A stretch of DNA of 64,000 nt from Roseimicrobium gellanilyticum (GCF_003315205.1 NZ_QNRR01000002.1:1-64000); one strand, 5' to 3'; counted from the stretch's first letter, positions 1 through 9,355 are shown. Notes: generated from the letters alone by a model not told the origin. Numbers and translations are program-made.

Positions 1-84
<84 letters not shown>

Positions 85-556
85 TTGGGTGTGGTGGTGT
101 TGGAACCTGGGGAAGGGTTAGCCGCAAAAAGACGCAAGAGGTGCAGGGGGGAGGTGGGTTGCGTGGGGTGGTGGGCGGTGGGGACGATTTGGGTTAACCG
201 CAGAGGGGCGGAGAGGCAGAGGACGCAGAGGAGGGAAGGGGGTGGTGCTGGGAGAGGCGATGTGCTTTGGGGTGGATGAGCTTCGATGCGGAGGAGGCAG
301 AGACGCGCAGGGATGCTTCTTGGGTGGTGTGGTGCCAGAGGGGAGTGCGGGCTGGGGAGGAATGGCCGCGAAAGAACGCAGAGAACGCAAAGGGGAGGGG
401 CTGCGTGGGGTGATTGGGTCGGGGGTGGGTTTTGGGAGTGGTGGGGTGGTGGGCGTGAAGGTTGGCCGCAAAAAGACGCAAGAGGCGCAGGAGAGAGGGA
501 GACTGCGTGGGGTGTGGGGTGCTTTTCTGGACACGCTATCCTGTGAGCAAGTGTCA

Positions 557-628
557 CCATCGCCACAGCAGGCTGTGGACTCTGGAAAGCGGCAGCAGGC
601 TGCTCGCAGTCCAAGGCCGCTTCGCGGC
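557..628. repeat. Solo arm of the cagcaggctg palindromic repeat family
   Basis: This stretch matches the right-hand arm of the inverted-repeat elements at 5665-5852 and 7395-7554: the cgccacagcaggctg block, the ggaaagcggcagcaggctg block and the gcagtccaaggcc end occur in the same order. No matching left arm is seen nearby, so it is a solo arm. Confidence 0.7.
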
Positions 629-757
629 ACAGCATCTGGATCAGTCGTGTGTATTTCGATCTACTCTGGTACCATGCAGTTCATAAATTGACGCACGTGT
701 GCGAAGGGGGACGAAGCGACCCAACACTCTGCCAACTCACGCAGGCCGCTTCTTTTT

Positions 758-806
758 GAGTTTTTTGCGTCTTTTTGCGTTCTCTGCGTTCTTTTGCGGC
801 CATTCC
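758..806. repeat. Inverted copy of the purine-rich intergenic repeat
   Basis: Pyrimidine-rich run with repeated tttttgcgt and ctgcgtt words ending in cttttgcggccattcc. It is the reverse complement of the units at 361-397 and 462-496, and sits just downstream of the acyltransferase stop codon. Confidence 0.65.
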
Positions 807-820
807 CTCCGGGCTTGCTT

Positions 821-1783
821 TCACCCCTGACTCTCGGCGAGCAGTTCACGGAAGGGTTTGCTGGGGTTGGCGTAGGCGGGGTACTTGGGGTTTTGGTCGA
901 GGCTGGGGAGGTAGCGCCAGTGTTTGTACATCCACATCCAGGCTTCGGGGTGTTTGCGGATTTGGGATTCGAATTTGTCCCACACAGCCTGGGTCAGGGA
1001 GGCGTTGGTGGGGAACTTTTCCGGCTCGAAGTGGGATTCGACTTCCACGTCGTAGGTGCCGTCGGGCATGGGGATGCAGACGCCGGCGATGATGGGGAGC
1101 TCAAGGCGGCATGAGAGGCTGGCGTGCAGGGTGGTAACGCAGGTTTTCAAGCCAAAACAATCAATGGCGGCGGCGGTCTTGTTGGGCCGGATGGTGAGGT
1201 CGGTGAGGAGGGCAGCGTGGCCTTTGCGTTTGAGTTCTTTTACCAGACGCAGCATGGCACCCTCCTGGGGAATGATGGTGTGGCCGCTGCCCTGTCGCAG
1301 CCGGGTGAAGATGGTGGTGAGGGCGGGGTTCTTGAAGTCCTGCGCCACGACGGTCCACGCGAATCCTCGGAAGCCCATGGCCAGGCTGACAAGCTCGAAG
1401 TTCCCAAAGTGCGGCGTGACCCAGATGCAGCCGCGCTCCCGGGCTTCGGTTTCGGAGGCGGGGTTGGCGAAGGTCACCTTCACGTACTCGGTGTAGTTTT
1501 CCTTCGTCAGGCGGAGGGACCAGAAGAGGTCGAAGAAGGTGCGGGCGAAGGTCTGGTAGGAGCCGAGGGTGATACGGGAGATTTGTCCGGGGGTGATGCC
1601 CTCGCTGGCGAAGGCGACCCGCAGGTTTTCGTGGGCGGTCTCCCGCCCGCGCGTGTCGAAAAAGCAGGCGAGGGCACCCACGGCATTGCTCAGAAGAAGG
1701 ATCGAGCGGCGGGAGAGGCGGGGCAGCAGTCGGGTGGCGAAATGGACGAGCAGGGTCTCCAGAGCTTGACGAATCTTCTTCAC
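821..1783 (-). CDS. Lysophospholipid (lipid A-type) acyltransferase, LpxL/HtrB-like
   Basis: The 320-residue protein has the features of the LpxL/LpxM/HtrB acyltransferase family, which transfers secondary acyl chains to lipid A precursors at the inner membrane. A hydrophobic N-terminal segment lies at about residues 8-42. The catalytic H-x4-D/E box is seen as HFGNFE (H125, E130; lipid A enzymes usually have HxxxxD/E). A conserved C-terminal WMWMYKHWR box near residue 285 corresponds to the family's W-x-H/K-x-R region. Length fits the family (about 300 residues). It is divergent from the peptidase gene at 1825, with a 41-nt gap that must hold both promoters. Whether the acceptor is lipid A or another glycolipid cannot be read from the sequence; the family call is firm. 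Confidence 0.85.
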   Translation of the reverse strand: MKKIRQALETLLVHFATRLLPRLSRRSILLLSNAVGALACFFDTRGRETAHENLRVAFASEGITPGQISRITLGSYQTFARTFFDLFWSLRLTKENYTEYVKVTFANPASETEARERGCIWVTPHFGNFELVSLAMGFRGFAWTVVAQDFKNPALTTIFTRLRQGSGHTIIPQEGAMLRLVKELKRKGHAALLTDLTIRPNKTAAAIDCFGLKTCVTTLHASLSCRLELPIIAGVCIPMPDGTYDVEVESHFEPEKFPTNASLTQAVWDKFESQIRKHPEAWMWMYKHWRYLPSLDQNPKYPAYANPSKPFRELLAESQG

Positions 1784-1824
1784 GTGGCGTTTGGTAGTGT
1801 GCGAAAACGAGTTACAATGTGCCC

Positions 1825-2829
1825 ATGGCAGACACGCTGACCTCTATCCTCAAGAAGCTCCTCAATCAACCCACCGCGCCATTCCACGAGTATCACGTGC
1901 GGGCGCAGATTGAACAGTACCTGCTGGACGTGCCCAACGTCGAGCTCTCCACGGATGCATTCGGCAACCTGCTGGCCACCTATCGCAAGGGCAAACACAA
2001 ATCCACGCCGGTGTGGGCACTGGGTGCGCACATGGACCACCCCGCTTGGGTGAAGGTGCCGGGCAAGACGGATGAGTGGGAATTCCTGGGCGGCGTGCCG
2101 AAGAATCTCGTGGAGAAGAAGGAGAACATCGCTCTGCGCAAGGAAAGCGGCGATATCGCTCCGTGGGGGTTCCCGGTCGTGTTTGAAGATGGCAAGGTCC
2201 ACGCGGCTGCGTGTGATGATGTGGTGGGCTGCGCGATCATCGTGGCTGTGTTCAAGGAATTGTCCCGTCTGGGTCTGGATGCCACGGTGCATGCGGCCTT
2301 CACCCGTGCGGAAGAAGTGGGCTTCCTCGGTGCCTGGCATCTGGGCAAGCACTGGCCCTTCGGCAAGGACGCAGTTTTCCTCTCGCTGGAAACCAGCCGC
2401 CCGGTGAATGGCGCGGAGATGGGGGATGGCCCGATTGTCCGTGTGGGCGATCGCCTTTCTGTTTTCGACCATGAACTCATCAACGTGCTGATGCGCACCG
2501 CGGCGGAGCAGGGGATTCGTGTGCAGCGCTGCCTGCTCGACGCTGGCGCCTGTGAAGCCACCGCCCTGCAAGCCTGTGGTATCCGCAGCGTGGGGCTGAG
2601 CGTGCCTCTGGGCAACTATCACAATTTGGACGACGACCAGAATATCGTGTCCGAATACGTGGACATTGAGGACGTGAAGCAGATGATCAATCTCATCGTC
2701 GCCCTCGTGGCTACGAAGCACGACGGCCTCGGCGAGCGCACCCTGGAAGAGCGAGTGAACCTCCGGATGAAGGAGTACAAGAAGTACCTCGAAATCGGGA
2801 ACGCGAAGTACGAGGAGATGACGGCGTAG
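1825..2829 (+). CDS. M42/M20-like zinc aminopeptidase
   Basis: A 334-residue cytoplasmic protein without signal peptide. Metal-binding motifs of the M20/M42 (MH clan) co-catalytic zinc peptidases appear in order: GAHMDHPAW (first His/Asp pair, about residues 65-73), AACDDVVGC (bridging Asp, near 131), TRAEEVGFLGA (catalytic Glu-Glu, near 156), then a late GACEAT...NYHN segment supplying the last ligands. This layout fits the M42 glutamyl aminopeptidase/FrvX group better than dipeptidases. I chose ATG 1825; a GTG two codons upstream (1819) is the alternative. It is followed by a 194-nt gap and then gatC-gatA on the same strand. Substrate not determinable. Confidence 0.82.
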   Translation: MADTLTSILKKLLNQPTAPFHEYHVRAQIEQYLLDVPNVELSTDAFGNLLATYRKGKHKSTPVWALGAHMDHPAWVKVPGKTDEWEFLGGVPKNLVEKKENIALRKESGDIAPWGFPVVFEDGKVHAAACDDVVGCAIIVAVFKELSRLGLDATVHAAFTRAEEVGFLGAWHLGKHWPFGKDAVFLSLETSRPVNGAEMGDGPIVRVGDRLSVFDHELINVLMRTAAEQGIRVQRCLLDAGACEATALQACGIRSVGLSVPLGNYHNLDDDQNIVSEYVDIEDVKQMINLIVALVATKHDGLGERTLEERVNLRMKEYKKYLEIGNAKYEEMTA

Positions 2830-3023
2830 TCGTCGGGCTGGCGTGCTGGGGCTTTTTGCGAAGACGCGGAGAGACGGAGAGGTTGAGAGGTGGAGAGGTG
2901 GAGACACGGAGGACTGAATAGAGGTTTCCGTGTCTTTTCTTTTTAGGTCTCGGCCTGCGCTCGAGCGCCTTGCTTTCCTGTTCGTTTGACTTTGCTCCTG
3001 CAGCGTCTCCTTTGACCCCATTC

Positions 3024-3317
3024 ATGTCGCAGTCAGAAATCAATCTCCAGCACACCGCCAAGCTTGCCCGCCTCGAACTCACGGAGGAGGAGATGGCGCG
3101 GTACCAGTCCCAGATTGCGGGTATCCTGGACTACATGAAGGTGCTGGAGGCGCATGAAGATCTGGCCGCGGTGGACCCGACTGCGCATGCCATGCCGGTG
3201 TATGATGTTTGGCGTGAAGATGCCTCGCGTGATGGCTTCACCGCGGAAGAAGCGCTCTCCAATGCGCCTCGCAAATCGCAGGGCCAGTTCCTCATCACCC
3301 GTGTGGTGGAGGAGTAG
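3024..3317 (+). CDS. gatC: Aspartyl/glutamyl-tRNA amidotransferase subunit C
   Basis: A 97-residue GatC. With GatA and GatB it converts Glu-tRNA(Gln) and/or Asp-tRNA(Asn) to the amidated forms. The N-terminal half carries the family signature (HTAKLARLELTEEE, then a helix ending ILDYMKVLE), and the C-terminal half has the typical extended segment with a conserved Pro-x-x-D/W-R-E-D. ATG 3024 gives the normal family start; an in-frame upstream start at 2970 would add an 18-residue tail not found in GatC. gatA follows after 61 nt. No gatB is in the window. Confidence 0.95.
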   Translation: MSQSEINLQHTAKLARLELTEEEMARYQSQIAGILDYMKVLEAHEDLAAVDPTAHAMPVYDVWREDASRDGFTAEEALSNAPRKSQGQFLITRVVEE

Positions 3318-3378
3318 TCTGCACCTGCTGGCAGCTTCCCTTTTCTCCTTTTCCATTTCACTTATCCCTTCCCCCTCA

Positions 3379-4851
3379 GTGTCCCTCTCAGAATCCACCA
3401 TTGCCCAGCTTCGCAAGCAGCTCAAAAGCGGAGACATCACGCCTGCGGATATCATCAAGGATCTGCATCAGGGCATGGAGAAGGTGAATGAGTCGCTTGG
3501 CGCGTACATCTCCTATGATGTGGAGGCGGCGCTGAAGGAGGCGGAGACAGCGGACCTCTCTCTCCCGCTCGGTGGCATCCCCATCGCGGTGAAGGATAAC
3601 ATCAATGTGAAGGGCCAGCCGTGCACCTGCGGCTCGAAGTTTCTGGACGAGAACTACACGGCTCCCTACAACGCCACGAGCATCGACCTGCTGCGCAAGG
3701 GGGGCGCGATTCCTTTTGGCCGGGCGAACATGGATGAGTTTGCGATGGGCTCCTCCACGGAGAACTCGGCCTTTTTTCCGGCGCGCAATCCCTGGGATCT
3801 CGCTCGTGTGCCGGGTGGCTCCAGCGGTGGCTCGGCGACGGCGGTAGGTGCGAATATCGCGCTGGCAGCGCTGGGCTCGGATACGGGTGGCTCGATTCGC
3901 CAGCCAGCTGCTTTCTGCGGGAATGTGGGCATCAAGCCGACGTATGGGCGTGTCTCGCGCTACGGCCTCGTGGCGTTTGCCTCGTCGCTGGACCAGATTG
4001 GCCCCATCACGAAGACGGTGGAAGATGCCGCGCTGGTGCTGAATCACCTCTGTGGTCATGATGCGCGCGATAGCACCTCGTTGAAGGTGGAGGTGCCGGA
4101 TTTCACCTCCGCACTGGGGCAGGACCTCAAGGGCCTGCGCATCGGCATCGCGAAGGAGCATTTCATTGATGGCATTCACCCCGGCATCCGCGAAGCGGTG
4201 GAGAAGGCGGTGAAGCAGATGGAATCTCTCGGCGCAACCATCGTGGACATCTCGCTGCCGCACACGGATATCGGCATTGCGACGTATTACATTCTCGCGC
4301 CGGCGGAAGCTTCGGCTAACCTCGCACGATTCGACGGGGTGCGGTATGGGCATCGTGCGGAGGTGCCTGCTGACGTGGAGAATGACAAGCGTCTGCTGTA
4401 CCACTATCAAAAGACCCGCTCCGAGGGCTTCGGACCCGAGGTAAAGCGCCGCATCCTGCTGGGCACGTACGTGCTGAGCTCCGGCTACTACGATGCCTAC
4501 TATGTGAAGGCGCAGAAGGCGCGCACGCTGGTGCGTCGTGACTTCACCGAGGCGTTTGAGAAGGTGGACCTCGTGGTGTCTCCTACCACGCCGGTGCCGC
4601 CCTTCAAGATTGGTGCGTTCCGCGATGATCCGCTCTCGTTATATTTGGAGGACCTATTCACCATCCCTGCGAATCTCGCCGGGCTGCCTGCCATCAGCGT
4701 GCCGTGTGGCATGATCCAGCATGAAGGTGTGGAGCTGCCGGTGGGATTGCACCTGACGGCGAAGCCGCTGGATGAGGTGACGGTGCTGCGTGCGGCGCAT
4801 GCGTATGAGCAGGCGACGGAGTGGCATAAGAGGCGGGCGCCGGGGGTGTAG
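3379..4851 (+). CDS. gatA: Aspartyl/glutamyl-tRNA amidotransferase subunit A
   Basis: A 490-residue amidase-signature protein that supplies ammonia by glutamine hydrolysis for tRNA-dependent amidation. The Ser-cisSer-Lys triad is visible: K72 in AVKDNINV, the GGSSGGS loop (cis-Ser near 148) and S172 in GSDTGGSIRQPA. The conserved GYYDAYY and the C-terminal GLPAISVPCG box are present. The reading frame is open far upstream through gatC in another frame, so the start must be chosen: GTG at 3379 gives MSLSESTIAQL and the usual GatA length. No other start after the gatC stop fits better. It is very likely co-transcribed with gatC. Confidence 0.95.
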   Translation: MSLSESTIAQLRKQLKSGDITPADIIKDLHQGMEKVNESLGAYISYDVEAALKEAETADLSLPLGGIPIAVKDNINVKGQPCTCGSKFLDENYTAPYNATSIDLLRKGGAIPFGRANMDEFAMGSSTENSAFFPARNPWDLARVPGGSSGGSATAVGANIALAALGSDTGGSIRQPAAFCGNVGIKPTYGRVSRYGLVAFASSLDQIGPITKTVEDAALVLNHLCGHDARDSTSLKVEVPDFTSALGQDLKGLRIGIAKEHFIDGIHPGIREAVEKAVKQMESLGATIVDISLPHTDIGIATYYILAPAEASANLARFDGVRYGHRAEVPADVENDKRLLYHYQKTRSEGFGPEVKRRILLGTYVLSSGYYDAYYVKAQKARTLVRRDFTEAFEKVDLVVSPTTPVPPFKIGAFRDDPLSLYLEDLFTIPANLAGLPAISVPCGMIQHEGVELPVGLHLTAKPLDEVTVLRAAHAYEQATEWHKRRAPGV

Positions 4852-5215
4852 CCAACCGAGAGCTTGCGTCCATTTGTACTGGTCGCTTGTTCTAGAGCGG
4901 TGTTGATACTGTTGTGGTCGAGCAAACCTTCGACCTTTCCTTCAGGACCTCGTCTGGTTTATTGTCTCGCGCGCCAGATACACTGGTGGGGAGCCGCTGC
5001 GTCGGCTTCCTGATCAGGTGGGCGGAGGCGGGGGGGCATTTGGGGTACCAATAGCTTGCCACGTGTGAGTTCCACACCGCCTCCGCCCTCTCTAGTTAGG
5101 AAGCCGGCGCAGCGGCTCCCCACCGGTGTAAGGGTGTGCAGAGCGATAGACCGGAGGTGCGTGACAAGATTCGGTAGTACCTGTGTGGCCTGGGCCTCAT
5201 CTCAATGACATTTGG
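4852..5215. other. Intergenic region with a large inverted repeat
   Basis: No gene is seen in these 364 bases between gatA and the small lipoprotein gene, which converge on it. It is largely occupied by the inverted-repeat element at 4981-5128, which could act as a bidirectional transcription stop. Confidence 0.6.
4981..5128. repeat. Inverted-repeat element, gctgcgtcggc family, copy 1
   Basis: Arms 4981-5031 and 5077-5128 are imperfect inverted repeats of about 51 nt with a 45-nt centre. The outer ends (ggtggggagccgctgcg... and its complement) match almost perfectly, as do the inner gggcggaggcgg blocks. The outer end resembles that of the element at 49446-49599 (shared gctgcgtcggc), so the two form a family. 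No open reading frame inside. Confidence 0.8.
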
Positions 5216-5554
5216 CTACTCCTTCTTCTCTGGCCACGGTGGCACGGGCTTGGTCTCGCCTTTTTTGAGACCGCCGAGGTGTTTCAAGACCTCGTCATAG
5301 TGGGCGTCTCCGGGGGCGTAGGTGATGAGGGCGTCTCCTTTGATGCCCTTCCCGTCGCCGTAGCCGGATTCTGTTTCGGCGCGGAGTTGCATTTCGATGG
5401 TGCCGTCCGTTCGCATCTTGGCGGTGCCGATGGAGGGTGCGTTGCTGGTGGCTGCGCTTTGGTTGTTCTGCTGTGGATCTATCGATGGGGGCTCCGAGCA
5501 GCCGGTGAGGGTGACAAGCATCATGCCCAGCAGGAAGGGGGTCAGCCTTTTCAT
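5216..5554 (-). CDS. Small putative lipoprotein
   Basis: A 112-residue protein starting MKRLTPFLLGMMLVTLTGC, a lipoprotein signal with lipobox LTGC (Cys19), followed by a Gln/Asn/Ser-rich spacer and a short polar domain containing GYGDGKGIKGDALITY and a Pro/Lys-rich tail. No family recognised. The frame is open upstream to 5842, but that part translates the palindromic repeat (5665-5852), so ATG 5554 at the lipoprotein signal is the sensible start. Membrane-anchored, probably on the periplasmic face or the outer membrane. Confidence 0.7.
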   Translation of the reverse strand: MKRLTPFLLGMMLVTLTGCSEPPSIDPQQNNQSAATSNAPSIGTAKMRTDGTIEMQLRAETESGYGDGKGIKGDALITYAPGDAHYDEVLKHLGGLKKGETKPVPPWPEKKE

Positions 5555-5664
5555 AGGAGGTTGATGGTAGCGGAAGCATTGAGGTGCGTCATGTAAAGAG
5601 GGAGTCAAGGCGGTGTGAGGGGCACAGGGGGATTTGAAAACGGCGAAGTGGCGTGGCAGTGGGT

Positions 5665-5852
5665 GCCGAAGGCCTTGGACTGCGGCAGCCTGCTTCCGCT
5701 TTGAAGAGTCCGCAGCCTGCTGCGGCGATGGTGAGTCTGGCTCATGGGATGACGCGTCCTGAAGTGTTTGGCGACTGCGTCGCGATGAAGCGTGCAGCAG
5801 GCTGCACTGGGAGAAAGCGGCAGCAGGCTGCGCGCAGTCCAAGGACGCCGCG
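5665..5852. repeat. Inverted-repeat element, cagcaggctg family, copy 1
   Basis: Left arm begins gccgaaggccttggactgc (5665-5683); the right arm ends with the degenerate complement (5834-5852). Both arms contain cagcctgct/agcaggctg blocks that pair with each other, and the centre is about 60 nt. It fills most of the gap between the lipoprotein gene and the first sulfatase. Confidence 0.8.
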
Positions 5853-5954
5853 CGTCAGCATCCGGGCTCTGGTGTGAGGTCCGCTGCATCCCCAATGTCT
5901 TCCGCAAGATTTAGGCAAGCTGGGGGCTATCTCGACGTTCAGACAGCATCCCGT

Positions 5955-7343
5955 ATGCGCTTCTTTCGTTTTGCAGCCCTTGCCTTGCTGTCGCTGGTCT
6001 CAGTGACCGCGCCGGTGTTTGCTGAAAACGCCCGGCCCAACATCATCCTCATCATGGCGGATGACTTCGGGTATGAGTGTGTGACGGCAAATGGTGGGGA
6101 GTCGTACAAGACGCCGGTGCTGGACAAGCTGGCGGCGGGTGGGGTGCGCTTTGAGCAATGTCATGTGCAGCCGCTCTGCACGCCCACACGTGTGCAGCTC
6201 ATGACCGGGAAGTACAATGTGCGGAACTACCTGAACTTCGGCACGCTGCTGGAAAGTGAGAAGACGTTTGCGAACGTGCTGAAGGAGACGGGCTATGCGA
6301 CTGGCATCTGCGGGAACTGGCAGCTTGGCCGCGGCAAGGAATTGCCGCGGCACTTCGGCTTTGATGAATCGTGTCTCTGGCAGCACACACGCCGCCCGCC
6401 GCGCTATGCGAATCCGGGGCTGGAATACAATGGGGTGGAGAAGGACTTCACCAATGGCGAGTATGGCCCGAAACTGGTGAACGACTTCGCGCTGGATTTC
6501 ATCACGCGGCACAAGGAGAAGCCCTTTTTCCTGTACTATCCGATGATGCTCACGCACGATCCCTTCCAGCCCACGCCGGACAGCGAAGACTGGGACCCGG
6601 CGACCCAGGGTGAGCAGGCGAAGAAGAACGTGAAGCACTTCGCGGACATGACGGCGTACATGGACAAGATGATCGGCCAGGTGGTGACGAAGCTGGAGGA
6701 ACTGGGCCTTCGCGAAAATACACTGGTGATCTTCCTGGGAGACAATGGCACGGGCAAAGGGGTGAGTTCGAAGTTCAAGGGTGCCGACTATCCCGGTGGC
6801 AAGGGCAGTACCCATGCACGTGGTACGCATGTGCCGCTGATCGCGAGCTGGCCTGCGGTGATGAAGGAGGCACGTGTCTGCAAGGGCCTCATCAGTAGTG
6901 CGGATTTCCTGCCGACCATTTGTGATGCTGCGGGCGTGAAGGTGCCGGAGGGGGTGGATGGCGTGAGCTTCCTGCCACAGTTGCGTGGGGAGAAAGGCGC
7001 GCCGCGTGAATGGCTCTACACGTGGTACTCACCACGACAGGCGAAGGATTTGGCGGTGCGTGAGTGCGCCTTCGACCAACACTACAAGCTCTACAAGAAT
7101 GGTGACTTCTTCGCGCTTGCGGGAGATCTCGATGAGAAGAAGCCGATGAAGGTGGCTGAACTGCAGGGTGATGCGGCTGTGGCTGCGGTGAAACTTCAGA
7201 AGGTGCTGGACCAGTACAAGGATGTGCGGCCGGAGGCGCTGGACAGGGCCTTTGCGGAGAATGGTGCGCCCAAGCCGGGGAAGCCCAATGCGAAGGGGAA
7301 GGGGAAAAACAAAGGTCAGGGCCAGAAAGCAGATGAACAGTGA
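5955..7343 (+). CDS. Secreted S1 sulfatase 1 (CTPTR type)
   Basis: A 462-residue formylglycine-dependent sulfatase, hydrolysing a sulfate ester outside the cytoplasm. It has a Sec signal peptide (about residues 1-22, ...VFA-ENARP), then the metal-binding start PNIILIMADDFG, the formylglycine motif CTPTR (C75), and the second metal site GDNGTGKG. Cys-type, so it needs a formylglycine-generating enzyme or anSME encoded elsewhere. Length is ordinary for the arylsulfatase A group. The C-terminus ends in a Lys/Gly/Gln-rich tail (about the last 25 residues) also seen in sulfatases 2 and 7. ATG 5955 is chosen because it starts the signal peptide; the open frame extends upstream into the repeat. Substrate unknown. 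Confidence 0.9.
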   Translation: MRFFRFAALALLSLVSVTAPVFAENARPNIILIMADDFGYECVTANGGESYKTPVLDKLAAGGVRFEQCHVQPLCTPTRVQLMTGKYNVRNYLNFGTLLESEKTFANVLKETGYATGICGNWQLGRGKELPRHFGFDESCLWQHTRRPPRYANPGLEYNGVEKDFTNGEYGPKLVNDFALDFITRHKEKPFFLYYPMMLTHDPFQPTPDSEDWDPATQGEQAKKNVKHFADMTAYMDKMIGQVVTKLEELGLRENTLVIFLGDNGTGKGVSSKFKGADYPGGKGSTHARGTHVPLIASWPAVMKEARVCKGLISSADFLPTICDAAGVKVPEGVDGVSFLPQLRGEKGAPREWLYTWYSPRQAKDLAVRECAFDQHYKLYKNGDFFALAGDLDEKKPMKVAELQGDAAVAAVKLQKVLDQYKDVRPEALDRAFAENGAPKPGKPNAKGKGKNKGQGQKADEQ

Positions 7344-7650
7344 GGTTCGTAGTGTCTATGCAAAGCTCGCGAACCAAACTCGAAACAAGCCGGCGCCGAA
7401 GGCCTTGGACTGCGTGCAGCCTGCTGCCGCTTTCCCCAGTGCAGCCTGCTGCGCGTCCCTCAGCGGCGAAGCCGCGAAGACTTTGTCGTGATGTGGTGTC
7501 ATGTGCGAGTGTTGCCATCGCCACAGCAGGCTGCCGCAGTCCAAGGCCTTCGGCTTCCGGATTTTATACTCATGGGTGGCTATGAAATGCCATCCGTTGT
7601 CTTTGCCGTCCCCTCCAATTTTGTCTGACTTCAGCCGTACGCATTCCATC
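7344..7650. other. Intergenic region between sulfatases 1 and 2
   Basis: These 307 bases contain the palindromic repeat at 7395-7554 and a short A/T-rich leader before the second sulfatase. Short open frames here translate the repeat and are not called. Confidence 0.6.
7395..7554. repeat. Inverted-repeat element, cagcaggctg family, copy 2
   Basis: The outermost 19 nt are a perfect inverted repeat: gccgaaggccttggactgc at 7395-7413 and its complement at 7536-7554. Internal cagcctgctg blocks also pair. The element is 160 bp long and has no gene. Confidence 0.85.
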
Positions 7651-9351
7651 ATGAAACTCCATCGTCTCCACCTCCTCTTCGCGTTGCTAGCGTGTTCGTT
7701 CCTGGCACCGATGCACATTCATGCTGCCGAGAACGGCAAAGCGAAGCGGCCCAACATCCTCTTCTTTTTCGCCGATGACTGGGGCAAGTATGCGAGCATC
7801 TATGCCGAGGTGGAGGGGAAGGGGGGCATCAATGATGTGGTGCGTACGCCGAACATCGACAAGATTGCGAAGCGTGGGGTGCTCTTCCGCAATGCGCATG
7901 TGAACTCGCCCTCATGCACGCCTTGCCGGTCGTCGTTGCTCTCGGGGCAGTACTTCTGGCGCACGGGTCGTGGTGCGATTCTGCGTGGCGCGGTGTGGGA
8001 TGAGAAGATTCCCTCGTATCCACTGCTGATGCGAGATGCGGGTTATCACATTGGGAAATCGTATAAAGTCTGGGGGCCGGGCACGCCGTCCGATGCGCCG
8101 TATGGGAAGCAGGAGTATGCGTATCAGAAGGCAGGTGGCCGTATCAACAACTTCTCTGAAAACGTCACGGAGATGGTGGCTAAGGGGAAGCCGCTGGAGC
8201 AGGCCAAGCAGGAGCTGTATGGTGAGGCGCGGCAGAATTTTCGTGATTTCCTGGCGGCGCGTGAAGGGGACAAGCCTTTCTGCTTTTGGTTTGGTGCGAC
8301 GAATGTGCATCGCAAGTGGATCAAGGGCAGTGGCAAGGCGTTGTGGGGACTGGAGCCAGATGCGCTGAAGGGGAAGATGCCGGCCTTCCTTCCCGATGTG
8401 CCCGAGGTTCGTGAAGACCTTGTCGACTACTTTGGCGAGATCGCCGCGTGGGATGCGACGGTGGGGCAACTGATGGAAGAACTGGAGAAGAGTGGCGAGG
8501 CGGAGAATACCATCATCGCCATCAGCGGTGACCATGGTGCGCCGGGGTTCCCGCATGGGAAGTGCAACCTGTATGGCTTCGGCACGAATGTGACGCTGGT
8601 ACTGGCTGGTCCGGGCGTGAAGGGTGGGCGTGTGGTGGATGATTTCGTATTGCTGCCGGATCTCGCGCCCACCTTCCTCGAAGCGGGTGGTGTTTCTGTG
8701 CCCGAGGTGATGACGGGTCGCAGTCTGTGGAACGTGTTGAAGTCGGATAAGAGTGGGCTAGTCGATGAGAAGCGCACATCTGTGATCACGGGACGCGAGC
8801 GTCACGTCGAGAATGCACGCGCTGACTATGCGCCGTATCCGCAGCGAGCCATTCGTACGAAGGACCATGTGTTGATTGTGAACTTCCATCCTGAGCGCTG
8901 GCCGCTGGGTGATCCGTACGGTCTTGGAGAAGGTGAGCAGGAGCCCACTCGGGAAGAGGTGACTGAGAATACGCGCGTGACCTTGCCTGATGATGACTCA
9001 GGCCCGACGAAGGCGTGGCTGGTCAGCGTGCGCAACACGCCGGAGTGGAAGGAACATTTCAACTGGGTCTTTGGCAAGAGGCCCAAGTATGAGCTCTATG
9101 ATCTGAAGTATGATCCGGATGAGACGAAGAATGTGGCGGAGGATCCTGCCTTTGCCCAGGTGAAGGCGGATTTGGAAAAGCGTCTCATGGATGAACTGAA
9201 GCGCACGGGTGATCCGCGCATGGTGGATGATGGTTCCTATTTCGAGAAGCCGCCGCTCGCGGGACCGATTGATGATGCGGAGGGCAGGGGAGGCGCGGGT
9301 CCGGGCGCGCGAGGGAAGGGGAAAGGGAAGAAGGCGGCGGCGCAGGAGTAG
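7651..9351 (+). CDS. Secreted S1 sulfatase 2 (CTPCR type)
   Basis: A 566-residue sulfatase with signal peptide (about residues 1-26, ending HIHA-AENG), the [11 protein letters not shown] metal-binding start, formylglycine motif CTPCR (C89) and the second metal-binding motif SGDHGAPG. The region after residue 430 has the [19 protein letters not shown] segment typical of choline-sulfatase/heparan-type bacterial sulfatases. The C-terminus is a low-complexity Gly/Lys-rich tail. ATG 7651 starts the signal peptide; upstream in-frame codons lie in the repeat. It lies 307 nt after sulfatase 1 on the same strand, so an operon with it is possible but not evident. Substrate unknown. Confidence 0.9.
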   Translation: MKLHRLHLLFALLACSFLAPMHIHAAENGKAKRPNILFFFADDWGKYASIYAEVEGKGGINDVVRTPNIDKIAKRGVLFRNAHVNSPSCTPCRSSLLSGQYFWRTGRGAILRGAVWDEKIPSYPLLMRDAGYHIGKSYKVWGPGTPSDAPYGKQEYAYQKAGGRINNFSENVTEMVAKGKPLEQAKQELYGEARQNFRDFLAAREGDKPFCFWFGATNVHRKWIKGSGKALWGLEPDALKGKMPAFLPDVPEVREDLVDYFGEIAAWDATVGQLMEELEKSGEAENTIIAISGDHGAPGFPHGKCNLYGFGTNVTLVLAGPGVKGGRVVDDFVLLPDLAPTFLEAGGVSVPEVMTGRSLWNVLKSDKSGLVDEKRTSVITGRERHVENARADYAPYPQRAIRTKDHVLIVNFHPERWPLGDPYGLGEGEQEPTREEVTENTRVTLPDDDSGPTKAWLVSVRNTPEWKEHFNWVFGKRPKYELYDLKYDPDETKNVAEDPAFAQVKADLEKRLMDELKRTGDPRMVDDGSYFEKPPLAGPIDDAEGRGGAGPGARGKGKGKKAAAQE

Positions 9352-9355
9352 CTGA

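Larger units (their letters stand above)
85..820. other. G-rich noncoding region with purine-rich repeats
   Basis: No convincing gene. The plus strand is strongly G-rich up to about 530 and carries degenerate units of the type gccgcaaaaagacgcaag followed by gaggcgcag, at about 120-148, 195-235, 285-315, 361-397 and 462-496. An opposite-orientation copy lies at 758-806. Several open frames of 60-170 codons overlap here on both strands, but their translations are low-complexity (Gly/Arg or Pro/Ser rich) and follow the repeats, so I do not call them genes. Similar purine-rich units recur at about 2860-2920, 25395-25430, 49680-49712 and 58285-58340. Confidence 0.6.

Noticed and set aside
118-630. 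A 170-codon minus-strand open frame and several overlapping frames in the G-rich leader
   Set aside because: The translations are Pro/Ser/Arg low-complexity sequence that follows the repeat units; no domain, start signal or neighbour supports a gene.
4981-5128. CRISPR array or tandem repeat
   Set aside because: The repeats are inverted pairs, not regularly spaced direct repeats, and no cas genes are present anywhere in the window.
5555-5842. N-terminal extension of the small lipoprotein
   Set aside because: It translates the palindromic repeat at 5665-5852 and would bury the lipoprotein signal.
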